DNA from: an uncultured bacterium
Lineage (GTDB): Bacteria; DUMJ01
Length of the DNA stretch: 40,429 bases
NCBI GenBank assembly: GCA_937958695.1
Contig: CALGNK010000018.1
Location: 1 to 40,429 of the forward strand
Direction: 5' to 3'
The notes beneath the pieces were generated by a model that was not told the origin of the DNA, did no database searches, and saw only the letters and a program-made list of their open reading frames with translations. Within the stretch, counting starts at the first letter, position 1. Each line of letters starts with the position of its first letter. Positions 16,091-23,971 of the stretch are shown here, piece by piece. The position numbers and the translations under genes are program-made.

Positions 16091-17266
16091 ATGAAGCTTA
16101 GATCAATAAAAGACAAGATATATTTCTTAGGGGCAATTGATTGGGACAGAAGACTCTTTGATGCATTAATCCCTTTACCTGATGGAACAAGTTATAACGC
16201 TTATTTAATAGAAGGTTCGGAGAAGACTGTACTTCTAGATACAGTCGATCCAACAATGACAAATGTTCTTCTTTCTCAGCTTGAGGATGTTAAGAATATA
16301 GATTATATTGTCTGTCATCATGTAGAGCAAGACCATTCAGGGGCGATCCCATCAGTTTTAGAAAAATATGGCTCAGCCAAGGTGGTAATCTCTACAAGGG
16401 GCAAGGATATGCTTATTGATCATCTTCATATACCAGAGGAAAGAATAATTACTGTAGAAGATGGAGAGATATTATCCTTAGGAGACAAAACATTAAAGTT
16501 TATATACACCCCTTGGGTTCATTGGCCTGAGACTATGAGCACATATTTACTAGAAGACAAAATAATATTCACTTGTGACTTCTTTGGTTCGCATCTTGCT
16601 ACCAATGAATTATACGGAACTGATAAATCAAGGGTATATGAAGCTGCTAAGAGATACTACGCTGAGATAATGATGCCTTTTAGAACAAATATACAGAAGA
16701 ACTTAGAAAAGATTAAAGATCTAGATATCTCCATAATAGCTCCAAGTCATGGACCTTTATATAAAGATCCTAACTTTATAATAGATGCATATAAGGACTG
16801 GGCATCAGACATCCCTAAGAATATAGTGGTAATTCCTTATATATCAATGCATAATAGTACTAAGATTATGGTTGAGTATCTTGTCTCGGCTCTTACAGAG
16901 AGAGATATAAAAGTAGAGAGATTTGACCTATCTTCTGTTGACTTGGGCAAGTTAGCTATGAGTCTAGTTGATGCTGGAACTGTAATAATTGGAACCCCCA
17001 CTGTCTTAGTTGGTCCTCACCCTAATGTGGTTTATGCAGTATATCTATTTAATGCTTTAAGACCCAAAACAAGATATCTCTCTGTAATAGGTTCTTATGG
17101 TTGGGGTGGAAGAGCTATAGAATATCTAAAGGGGATGTTAACTAACGTAAAATTAGAACTTTTAGAACCAGTCTTAGTAAAAGGATTACCTAAGAAGGAT
17201 GATTTAAAAGCTCTAGATAAACTTGCCGATATAGTAGCAGAAAAACACAAAGAGTTCTCTAATTAA
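16091..17266 (+). CDS. fprA: Flavodiiron protein (oxygen / nitric oxide reductase)
   Basis: The 391-residue protein has an N-terminal metallo-beta-lactamase-fold diiron domain with ligands H77, E79, D81 (CHHVEQDHSG), H144 (WVHWPE), D163 (FTCDFFGSH) and H220 (APSHGP). A C-terminal flavodoxin domain (from about 250) has ISMHNSTKIM, GTPTVLVGPHP and GSYGWGGRA. All six iron ligands are present. In anaerobes such enzymes reduce O2 to water or NO to N2O using electrons from rubredoxin, flavodoxin or a flavin reductase. GGAGGG precedes the ATG. The preceding flavodoxin-family gene is a candidate partner. No rubredoxin gene is in the window. Confidence 0.95.
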   Translation: MKLRSIKDKIYFLGAIDWDRRLFDALIPLPDGTSYNAYLIEGSEKTVLLDTVDPTMTNVLLSQLEDVKNIDYIVCHHVEQDHSGAIPSVLEKYGSAKVVISTRGKDMLIDHLHIPEERIITVEDGEILSLGDKTLKFIYTPWVHWPETMSTYLLEDKIIFTCDFFGSHLATNELYGTDKSRVYEAAKRYYAEIMMPFRTNIQKNLEKIKDLDISIIAPSHGPLYKDPNFIIDAYKDWASDIPKNIVVIPYISMHNSTKIMVEYLVSALTERDIKVERFDLSSVDLGKLAMSLVDAGTVIIGTPTVLVGPHPNVVYAVYLFNALRPKTRYLSVIGSYGWGGRAIEYLKGMLTNVKLELLEPVLVKGLPKKDDLKALDKLADIVAEKHKEFSN

Positions 17267-17318
17267 GCATTAAAAATAAGATTTAATTATTGGTTCGATA
17301 ATAATACATGAAGATATT

Positions 17319-17340
17319 GGGGGGCTAAAATTAGTCCCCC
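17319..17340 (+). terminator. Hairpin, probable terminator of the flavodiiron gene
   Basis: GGGGGGCTAA and TTAGTCCCCC form a 10-bp stem (one G-T pair) around AA, 53 bases after the stop. The tail is ATTTGTAG, so the U-run is weak. Confidence 0.6.
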
Positions 17341-18014
17341 ATTTGTAGAAACCGAATGAATATTTAGAGATTACTTAAGAGGCTATGAATTCTAAGTTAT
17401 TCTTTTTATTCTATGATCCAACTACATCTATAGAAGAAATTGTAAATATTCCTGGAAATGCTGTGGAAGGTAAAGATCCGAACCTACAGGATATCAGGAT
17501 ATAGTCTCTATATTTAAATGTGAGAGATAAAAATCTAAGTTTAAAATTACTAAAATTTATAGAGCTTAGAGAAATAAGACAGAACCTTAATTCAGATTAA
17601 AATTCATTTTGCCTTAGTTCAACTTAATTTAATCTTTATCCTTAGAGTTTTATCAGCTATATATTGTTTCTAATAAATATAAAAGGGAGCAGATAAAGTT
17701 TAACTAAATAAGACTCAAAAGTCTAAAATATATTTTTAGGAAAGGGAATAAATGTTTAAAAGGTTCGTCATTTCTAATCCCTAAGGAAAACTTTATCATC
17801 TTTAAGATTAGAAGAATTATATCAAGGCTTTCTCAGATTTAGTCTATGTTATCAAAACATCTGAAAAATTAATCAAAATCAAAAAGTTTAAACTATTAAG
17901 TTAGTAAATATTCTACTAATATTTTTAACAATATAATTAAAAGCATCAGAATAAAATCCAGTTAATAAAGGCTTAAATAGAATATTATTCTCCAAAATAA
18001 TTTTTATAAAACTA
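17341..18014. other. Gene-poor, AT-rich spacer with possible decayed coding
   Basis: No frame longer than about 40 codons looks like a gene here. The best candidate is a 39-codon plus-strand frame at 17385-17504 (MNSKLFFLFYDPTTSIEEIV at its start), with AGAGG just before the ATG. A further short open stretch, in another frame, lies at 17520-17600 (KLLKFIELREIRQNL). The composition becomes very AT-rich towards 18000. No tRNA, array or inverted-repeat pair was found. It may be decayed gene sequence plus a long upstream region for the LacI regulator. Confidence 0.4.
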
Positions 18015-18043
18015 TTGACAAGGCTATATTAATGTGATAAAAT
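18015..18043 (+). promoter_or_regulatory. Strong sigma-70 promoter for the LacI-family regulator
   Basis: TTGACA (18015-18020) and TAAAAT (18038-18043) are separated by exactly 17 bases, 33 bases before the TTG start of the regulator gene. This is the best consensus promoter in the window. Confidence 0.8.
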
Positions 18044-18047
18044 TTTT

Positions 18048-18059
18048 GTAAAGTTTTAC
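18048..18059 (+). promoter_or_regulatory. Candidate LacI-family operator at the transcription start
   Basis: GTAAAGTTTTAC is an inverted repeat with 5-bp arms GTAAA/TTTAC around GT. It starts four bases after the -10, where initiation should occur. LacI-family operators are short palindromes of this kind, so autorepression is plausible. No second clear copy was seen before the binding-protein gene. Confidence 0.45.
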
Positions 18060-18075
18060 TGGAGGAGTATAAGCT

Positions 18076-19170
18076 TTGAAATTAAAAAAGAGAAAGATAA
18101 CAATAAAGGATATAGCTGAAAAAGCTAAAGTTTCGCCTACTACAGTATCTTTAGTTCTTTCCAGGAAAGGAAATATAAAGGATGAAACTCGAGAAAAAGT
18201 ACTAATGGCTGCAAGGGAATTAGGTTATAATAACTCTCGAGCTACATACAAGGAAACTATATCTAGTAGTAATCTTGTATCGCTAATAGCCTTTATAGAT
18301 GGTACTCATCCATCTGGAAGATTTTACTTACCGCTCATTCAGGGTGTTACCGATATAATAAAAGAAAAAGGATATAAAGTTACTATAGATATAGTAGGAG
18401 AATTATCTCAAGATAAAAGAAGTCTTAGAAAGAAATATTTAAAAGAATTCCAAGTAGAGCAGAAGGATGTATCCGGAATACTGATACTTTCCGCCTGGAA
18501 TATGGGTTTTGACGAAATTATTCCTTTTATAGGAGAAAACAAACCTGTTGTACTTCTAGAAACCAAGATACCCGAATTAGATAAGAATTTTATTATGATA
18601 GACCATTATAAAGGAGCATTTGATGCAGTTGAGTATCTTATAAAATTAGGGCATACAAATATTGTTCATATTTTAGGTACAAAGGGGCATCCTCATACTG
18701 ATGCTAGGCTCAATGGATATCTTGATGCTTTAAAAACTCATAATATCCCTATAAGAAAAGATTATATAATAGAAGGTGATTTTAATAATTTAGATTTAGT
18801 ACTAGAAAATATACAGAATATCCTTAATCTAAAACCATTACCTACAGCTATTTTCGGATCTAACGATAACATTACTATTACAGCAATGAAGTTTATAAAA
18901 AGTAAGGGATTTAATGTCCCGAAAGATATTTCTTTTATAGGTTTCGATAATAGCCACTCTTCTAGCCTTGCTGATCCACCGCTTACCACAGTAAGTCAAC
19001 CATTATATGAAGTTGGCAAAGAAGGTGCAAAAATGATACTAGAGCTTTTAGAAACTAAAAAGCTTTTTACTCAACCCAAAATATTAGGGGCAGAGTTAAT
19101 AATAAGGCAATCTACTTCTGAACCAGGAGGTGAGGAAAATGAAATGAGAGAGGAGATTAGAGCAAGGTAA
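18076..19170 (+). CDS. LacI-family transcriptional regulator
   Basis: This 364-residue protein has a LacI helix-turn-helix plus hinge at the N-terminus (ITIKDIAEKAKVSPTTVSLV, then ETREKVLMAARELGYN, residues about 8-56) and a periplasmic-binding-protein-like sugar sensor domain (about 65-345) with IPKDISFIGFDNS-type sequence near residue 290. The start is TTG at 18076, nine bases after GGAGGAG. The next genes are a sugar ABC transporter and a GH39 glycosidase, so it very likely senses the transported sugar and represses this operon. The C-terminal tail (EENEMREEIRAR) is short and charged and outside the conserved domain. Confidence 0.93.
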   Translation: MKLKKRKITIKDIAEKAKVSPTTVSLVLSRKGNIKDETREKVLMAARELGYNNSRATYKETISSSNLVSLIAFIDGTHPSGRFYLPLIQGVTDIIKEKGYKVTIDIVGELSQDKRSLRKKYLKEFQVEQKDVSGILILSAWNMGFDEIIPFIGENKPVVLLETKIPELDKNFIMIDHYKGAFDAVEYLIKLGHTNIVHILGTKGHPHTDARLNGYLDALKTHNIPIRKDYIIEGDFNNLDLVLENIQNILNLKPLPTAIFGSNDNITITAMKFIKSKGFNVPKDISFIGFDNSHSSSLADPPLTTVSQPLYEVGKEGAKMILELLETKKLFTQPKILGAELIIRQSTSEPGGEENEMREEIRAR

Positions 19171-19236
19171 AAAATGATATTTTAACTCTATGTTTTAACT
19201 TTAAAAATCTTTATTTAAAAAGGAGGGATTTAAATT

Positions 19237-20493
19237 ATGAGAAAGTTACTATTAGTTTTGTGTTTGGTGGTTTTGGTTTTAATATCTTCAGTTCTATATG
19301 CTGCTCCAGTAGAGATTAGATATATGTATTGGGGGAGTACCGAAGAAATACAGTTTAGAGAAGATATGATAAAAATCTTTGAACAAAAACATCCAGATAT
19401 AAAGGTAATTAGAGAGCCTTATCCGGCTGAATATGACCGTAAGCTTACTGCTCAACTAGCTGCAGGTAACGCGGCAGATGTAATAAATATGTGCAATGAC
19501 TGGTGGGGACAAAGAGCAAGACAAGGAGCATTTGAAGATCTTATGCCTTTTGTAAAAAGGGATAAAATAGACTTAGCAAAACTCTTCTGGACCTTCCCTA
19601 TAAAAAGTATGCAAAGTCCAGGAATATTAGAAGGACTACCTTACATCTTAAAGACACAAGCACTATTTTATAACAAGAGACTCTTTGATGAAGCAGGACT
19701 AGCATACCCTAAAGACAATTGGACCTGGGATGATTTCTTAGAAGCCGCTATAAAACTTACAAAAGGGGAAGGACCAAAAAAACAATATGGAGTAGTAGGG
19801 TTTCCGAGTATAAATGCAGCATGGATGTATGGGGGAGAGGTAACCTCTTCCAATATGAAAATAGTAATAGCAAATAATCCTAAGACCTTGAAAGGGATTC
19901 AGTTTTTAAGAGACCTTGTATTTAAATACAAAGTAATGCCTACTCAAGCTGAGTTTCAGGCTATGGGTACAGGAGCTAGATTTAGTACCGGAATGGGTGG
20001 AATGATGATAGATTATAGCTGGAGTGTAGCTTGGCTTCAGAAAGCTATGAAAGACCCTTGGGATGTGGTTCAACTTCCTATGGATCCTACGACTAAAAAG
20101 AGATATCCTGAGTGCAGAGCAGATGGACTTGCTATTTATTCACAGTCCAAGAATAAAGATGCTGCATGGGAGCTAGTAAAAGCATTTGCTACTGATCCAG
20201 ACATACAAAGATATGTAGCTAAAAATGAAGGGATTCCAGCTTTGAAAGCAATTGCTCTTTCTCCTGATCATCTAAACACATTTAGAGAAGGATTCAAACC
20301 TTACAATAAGAAAGCATTTGTAGATGCTGTAAGCTATTCTAAACTACAGCCATTTGGTGGTTACTACGAAGAACTCGGAACAGCATGGTATCGTGAGATG
20401 GATCTTGTACTTTTAGGAAAACAATCTCCTGAAGAAGCACTAAAAAGGTTCCAAAAAATAGGTAATGAAATTCTAAAAAGATTAACTAGGTAA
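19237..20493 (+). CDS. Sugar ABC transporter substrate-binding protein (family 1)
   Basis: The 418-residue protein begins with a signal peptide (MRKLLLVLCLVVLVLISSVLYA) and continues into EIRYMYWGSTEE and FEQKHPDIKVIREPYPAEYD, typical of family 1 extracellular solute-binding proteins. No lipobox Cys is apparent, so it may be held by an uncleaved signal helix or be periplasmic. Aromatic residues typical of carbohydrate binding are frequent. AAGGAGGG precedes the ATG. Two family permeases follow, but no ATPase gene, so a shared MsiK/MalK-type ATPase encoded elsewhere is expected. With the GH39 gene nearby, xylose-containing oligosaccharides are the likely ligands (inference). Confidence 0.92.
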   Translation: MRKLLLVLCLVVLVLISSVLYAAPVEIRYMYWGSTEEIQFREDMIKIFEQKHPDIKVIREPYPAEYDRKLTAQLAAGNAADVINMCNDWWGQRARQGAFEDLMPFVKRDKIDLAKLFWTFPIKSMQSPGILEGLPYILKTQALFYNKRLFDEAGLAYPKDNWTWDDFLEAAIKLTKGEGPKKQYGVVGFPSINAAWMYGGEVTSSNMKIVIANNPKTLKGIQFLRDLVFKYKVMPTQAEFQAMGTGARFSTGMGGMMIDYSWSVAWLQKAMKDPWDVVQLPMDPTTKKRYPECRADGLAIYSQSKNKDAAWELVKAFATDPDIQRYVAKNEGIPALKAIALSPDHLNTFREGFKPYNKKAFVDAVSYSKLQPFGGYYEELGTAWYREMDLVLLGKQSPEEALKRFQKIGNEILKRLTR

Positions 20494-20500
20494 AATTCAC

Positions 20501-20544
20501 ACTATTCAGCCCTTGCCTCATCAACGAGGTAAGGGCTGAATAGT
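20501..20544 (+). terminator. Long intercistronic hairpin between binding protein and permease genes
   Basis: Arms of 19 bases (20501-20519 and 20526-20544, one G-T pair) enclose the loop ATCAAC. The tail is CTTAAAG with no U-run, so it looks more like a processing or attenuation hairpin than a full terminator. Such hairpins often keep binding-protein mRNA in excess over permease mRNA. The core GCCCTTRCC/GGTAAGGGC recurs in the terminator at 23916-23941. Confidence 0.75.
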
Positions 20545-20570
20545 CTTAAAGAGTATTAAGGAGGCAAAAA

Positions 20571-21473
20571 GTGTATAAAAAAAGAGTTATAAAAGAGACA
20601 ATATATTTCCATCTTTACATCTCCCCATGGTTACTTGGATTTTTAATATTTACCTTATGGCCGATTATTCAATCTCTATATATAAGTCTTACTGATTGGG
20701 AGATGCAGTTAAATAAATATCCCAAGTTTATTGGTATAAGTAACTATAGGAATCTCCTATTTAATGATGAACTATTTTGGATAAGTCTTAAGAATACTAT
20801 CTATTATGCATTTGGTAGCGTACCCCTTGGGCTTATCCTTGCCCTTATACTAGCACTTCTCTTAAATCAGAAATTAAGAGGAATCACAATTTTCAGAACA
20901 ATATTCTATTTGCCGTCTGTAATTTCAGGAGTAGCAGTAGCTCTATTGTGGGTATGGATATTTAACCCTAACTTTGGGATTGTTAATGTAATATTGGCAA
21001 AATTAGGGCTTCCTACCCCGGGATGGTTTGGAGATCCAGAATGGGCTATGCCTGCTCTTATAATTATGAGTTTCTGGGGTGTAGGAGGTTCGATGCTAAT
21101 ATTTCTTGCTGGACTTCAAGGTATTCCAACAGAATTTTACGAGGCAGCAGAGATAGACGGAGCAAATTTGTGGTCAAAATTCAGACATATTACTCTTCCA
21201 ATGCTTTCTCCTACTATACTTTTCAACTTAGTTATGGGAATAATAGGAAGTTTCCAGGTATTTACAAATGTCTATATAATGACTAGTGGAGGTCCAGGAA
21301 CGGCTACCTTGGTTTATGTTTTATACCTCTTTCAAAATGCATTTCTATATTTTAAGATGGGTTACGCCTCTGCAATGGCTTGGATTCTTTTTGTTATTAT
21401 ACTAATTCTTACCTTACTTGTAATTAAATCCTCTGCTTTTTGGGTCTACTATGAAACGGAGGTAAAAAAATGA
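20571..21473 (+). CDS. Sugar ABC transporter permease (MalF/LacF-like)
   Basis: The 300-residue membrane protein has about six hydrophobic segments and the ATPase-coupling EAA loop EFYEAAEIDGANLWSKFRHI near residues 190-210, followed by TLPMLSPT. It starts at GTG (20571) with AAGGAGG upstream. It forms the transmembrane pore together with the next gene and receives sugar from the binding protein encoded before it. Its last bases overlap the next gene as ATGA. Confidence 0.94.
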   Translation: MYKKRVIKETIYFHLYISPWLLGFLIFTLWPIIQSLYISLTDWEMQLNKYPKFIGISNYRNLLFNDELFWISLKNTIYYAFGSVPLGLILALILALLLNQKLRGITIFRTIFYLPSVISGVAVALLWVWIFNPNFGIVNVILAKLGLPTPGWFGDPEWAMPALIIMSFWGVGGSMLIFLAGLQGIPTEFYEAAEIDGANLWSKFRHITLPMLSPTILFNLVMGIIGSFQVFTNVYIMTSGGPGTATLVYVLYLFQNAFLYFKMGYASAMAWILFVIILILTLLVIKSSAFWVYYETEVKK

Positions 21474-22303
21474 AAAAGAAAATAATTAAAATAATTATAG
21501 GATATTTACTACTCATACCATTCGCTATTCTTTTTCTTATTCCATTTTTATGGTCTATTTCTACTGCTTTAAAACCATTAGATCAGGTGTTTCTCTTCCC
21601 TCCTAAATGGATCCCAGATCCTGTTATGTGGGATAATTTCATTATAGGATGGAGGTCGGTTCCATTTGGTAGATTTTTCTTAAATACTACAATAATTACA
21701 GTCCTAGCAGTCTTGGGAACGGTTTTATCTTCTTCCATAGTAGCTTATGGTTTTGCAAGATTAGAGTCTTTCGATAAAAATATACTTTTCATAATCCTTC
21801 TAAGCACTATGATGTTACCAGGCCAAGTAACAATGATTCCTATCTATATATTATTTAAAAATCTAGGGTGGCTTAACACTTTCTTCCCGTTAATCATTCC
21901 TTCTTGGTTTGGAGGAGGAGCTTTCAACATATTTCTTTTTCGTCAATTCTTTCTGACTATACCAAAAGAATTTGATGATGCAGCAAAAGTTGATGGGGCA
22001 GGATATTTTGATATCTTTTGGGAAATAATTCTTCCACTTTCTAAACCTGTCCTAATCACCATTACTATATTTTCCTTCATATACCATTGGAACGACTTCT
22101 TAAATCCATTAATATATCTAAATAAAATGGAGAAATTTACCATAGCTGTAGGATTAAGGTACTTCCAAAATGCTTATCAAGCGACATATATAAATCTAAT
22201 GATGGCTGTCTCTCTTATCGCATTAGCTCCAGTCTTAGTAATATTTTTATTAGCTCAAAGATTCTTCATTAAAGGAATTGTATTAAGTGGATTAAAGGGC
22301 TAG
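21470..22303 (+). CDS. Sugar ABC transporter permease (MalG/LacG-like)
   Basis: This 277-residue membrane protein has six predicted helices, the FLIPFLWSISTALKP start typical of MalG-type permeases, and the EAA loop EFDDAAKVDGAGYFDIFWEI followed by ILPLSKPVL. It pairs with the permease encoded immediately upstream (4-nt overlap), an arrangement that usually means coupled translation and 1:1 assembly. GGAGG lies shortly before its ATG. Confidence 0.94.
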   Translation: MKKKIIKIIIGYLLLIPFAILFLIPFLWSISTALKPLDQVFLFPPKWIPDPVMWDNFIIGWRSVPFGRFFLNTTIITVLAVLGTVLSSSIVAYGFARLESFDKNILFIILLSTMMLPGQVTMIPIYILFKNLGWLNTFFPLIIPSWFGGGAFNIFLFRQFFLTIPKEFDDAAKVDGAGYFDIFWEIILPLSKPVLITITIFSFIYHWNDFLNPLIYLNKMEKFTIAVGLRYFQNAYQATYINLMMAVSLIALAPVLVIFLLAQRFFIKGIVLSGLKG

Positions 22304-22332
22304 AGATCTTATAAAGTAGGAGGGTTAATCTT

Positions 22333-23850
22333 ATGGAAAAAACAGTGGAGATAGTATTAGACTTCACAGGAGTTAAAAGCCCCTTCCCTCATTTTTGGGA
22401 GACTGTAATAGGATCAGAAGGTGCAGATTTTCCTCTAAGAGAAGATCTTCTTTCTCATTATCAAGACGTTAAAGAGAGATTTGGAGTCCAGTACGTAAGA
22501 TTCCATGGAATACTCCATGATAATTTAGAGGTTTATAAGGAAGATAATAATGGAAAACCCAAATTTAATTTTGAAAAAGTAGGTAAACTTTATGATAATC
22601 TTCTAGATATAGGTATAAGACCTTTTGTCGAGTTTAGTTTTATGCCAGAGGCATTAGCTTCAAAGGATACTCATATTTTCTTTTGGAGAGGGAATACATC
22701 TCCTCCTAAAGACTATAAAAAATGGGAAATGCTCATAAAAGCATTTATCGAATATTGCATAAAACGATACGGGAAAAAAGAGGTAAGAAGATGGTATTTT
22801 GAAATCTGGAATGAGCCAAATATAGGTTTTTGGTCTGGAAATCAAGAAGAATATTGGAAACTCTATGACCATGCTGTAAAGGCCATAAAAGAAACTGATC
22901 CTTATTTAAGAGTAGGCGGTCCTGCTTCTGCAGGTGGCGAATGGGTAAAGGAAATTTTAGAACACTGTAGTAAGGAAAACTTTGCCACTGGCGGATCTTC
23001 TAGCCCTATTGATTTTGTAAGTTATCACGGATATCCTACAGATAAAGGATATATTGTAGGAGGGAAACCTTTTGAATACTTTGGTCTTGACTTTTGGAAA
23101 GAATTATCAAAACTAAACTATGAAATAGTAAAATCATTCGACAAATCAGGTGAAATAGAAATTCACATCACTGAATGGAATATTAGTACAAATTTATGGG
23201 ATATTCAACATTGTAGTTCTAATAGTGCCGCTTATTGTTGTCAAGCCATTAATGACGTATATGGATATGTTGATACATTCTCCTACTGGACAGTATCAGA
23301 TATTTTTCGAGAAATGGGATTTCCAAATAAGGAGTTCCATGGTGGATTCGGATTAATTACTATTCACGGATTAAAGAAACCTAAATATTGGGCTTTTGAA
23401 TTACTACATAGACTAAATGGACCTAAACTTCCAGTATCAATTAAAAGTTCTGTAAAAGGTATAGGAGCAATCGCAACTAAACCGAAGGATAGTATAGCTT
23501 TACTTATTTGGTATTTCGATCCCTTATATTATAGCTCTTCAGAAAACACGCATTCAAATACTTCAGCCTCAAAAGAGCATATTAAATGTAGTGTTAAAGT
23601 TTTAAATCTCCCTTCTGGTAAAGCAAAATTTACAAAATCAATTATAGATGAAGAGCATAGTAATATACTAAATACCGCTAAAAATTTAGGAATAGAAATA
23701 GATTCTTTTCTAACTGAAAGAGAACTAACAAAATTAAAGGAATTAAACGTACTTTATGAAGAAAAAACAGAGATTGAGATAGATTACAAGTATGAAAATG
23801 ATTTTCTACTTACTCCAGGCAGTGTAATATTTATACAACTAGAAATGTAG
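22333..23850 (+). CDS. GH39 family glycoside hydrolase, beta-xylosidase-like
   Basis: The 505-residue protein matches GH39 beta-xylosidases: an N-terminal (beta/alpha)8 barrel with the acid/base segment YFEIWNEPN (Glu161) and the nucleophile segment IHITEWN (Glu281), then a beta-sandwich from about residue 360. The two glutamates are about 120 residues apart, as expected. No signal peptide is seen, so it should work in the cytoplasm on xylo-oligosaccharides imported by the adjacent transporter. GGAGGG precedes the ATG, 29 bases after the permease stop. GH39 also includes alpha-L-iduronidases; the transporter and LacI context favour a xyloside. It ends at the bidirectional terminator near 23.92 kb. 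Confidence 0.92.
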   Translation: MEKTVEIVLDFTGVKSPFPHFWETVIGSEGADFPLREDLLSHYQDVKERFGVQYVRFHGILHDNLEVYKEDNNGKPKFNFEKVGKLYDNLLDIGIRPFVEFSFMPEALASKDTHIFFWRGNTSPPKDYKKWEMLIKAFIEYCIKRYGKKEVRRWYFEIWNEPNIGFWSGNQEEYWKLYDHAVKAIKETDPYLRVGGPASAGGEWVKEILEHCSKENFATGGSSSPIDFVSYHGYPTDKGYIVGGKPFEYFGLDFWKELSKLNYEIVKSFDKSGEIEIHITEWNISTNLWDIQHCSSNSAAYCCQAINDVYGYVDTFSYWTVSDIFREMGFPNKEFHGGFGLITIHGLKKPKYWAFELLHRLNGPKLPVSIKSSVKGIGAIATKPKDSIALLIWYFDPLYYSSSENTHSNTSASKEHIKCSVKVLNLPSGKAKFTKSIIDEEHSNILNTAKNLGIEIDSFLTERELTKLKELNVLYEEKTEIEIDYKYENDFLLTPGSVIFIQLEM

Positions 23851-23915
23851 GTTATAATATCTCTATTGAATTAATATAGAAAGAATGTATTAAAATAACT
23901 CTTCCAAAGGACTAA

Positions 23916-23948
23916 AAGCCCTTACCAAGAGGTAAGGGCTTAGTTTTT
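23916..23948. terminator. Bidirectional terminator between converging GH39 and GH92 genes
   Basis: Perfect 11-bp arms AAGCCCTTACC and GGTAAGGGCTT enclose AAGA. TTTTT follows shortly after on the plus strand, and a TTTT run follows on the minus strand, so it can end both transcripts. Confidence 0.85.
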
Positions 23949-23971
23949 CTTTCTAGCGAAAAATCAATAAA

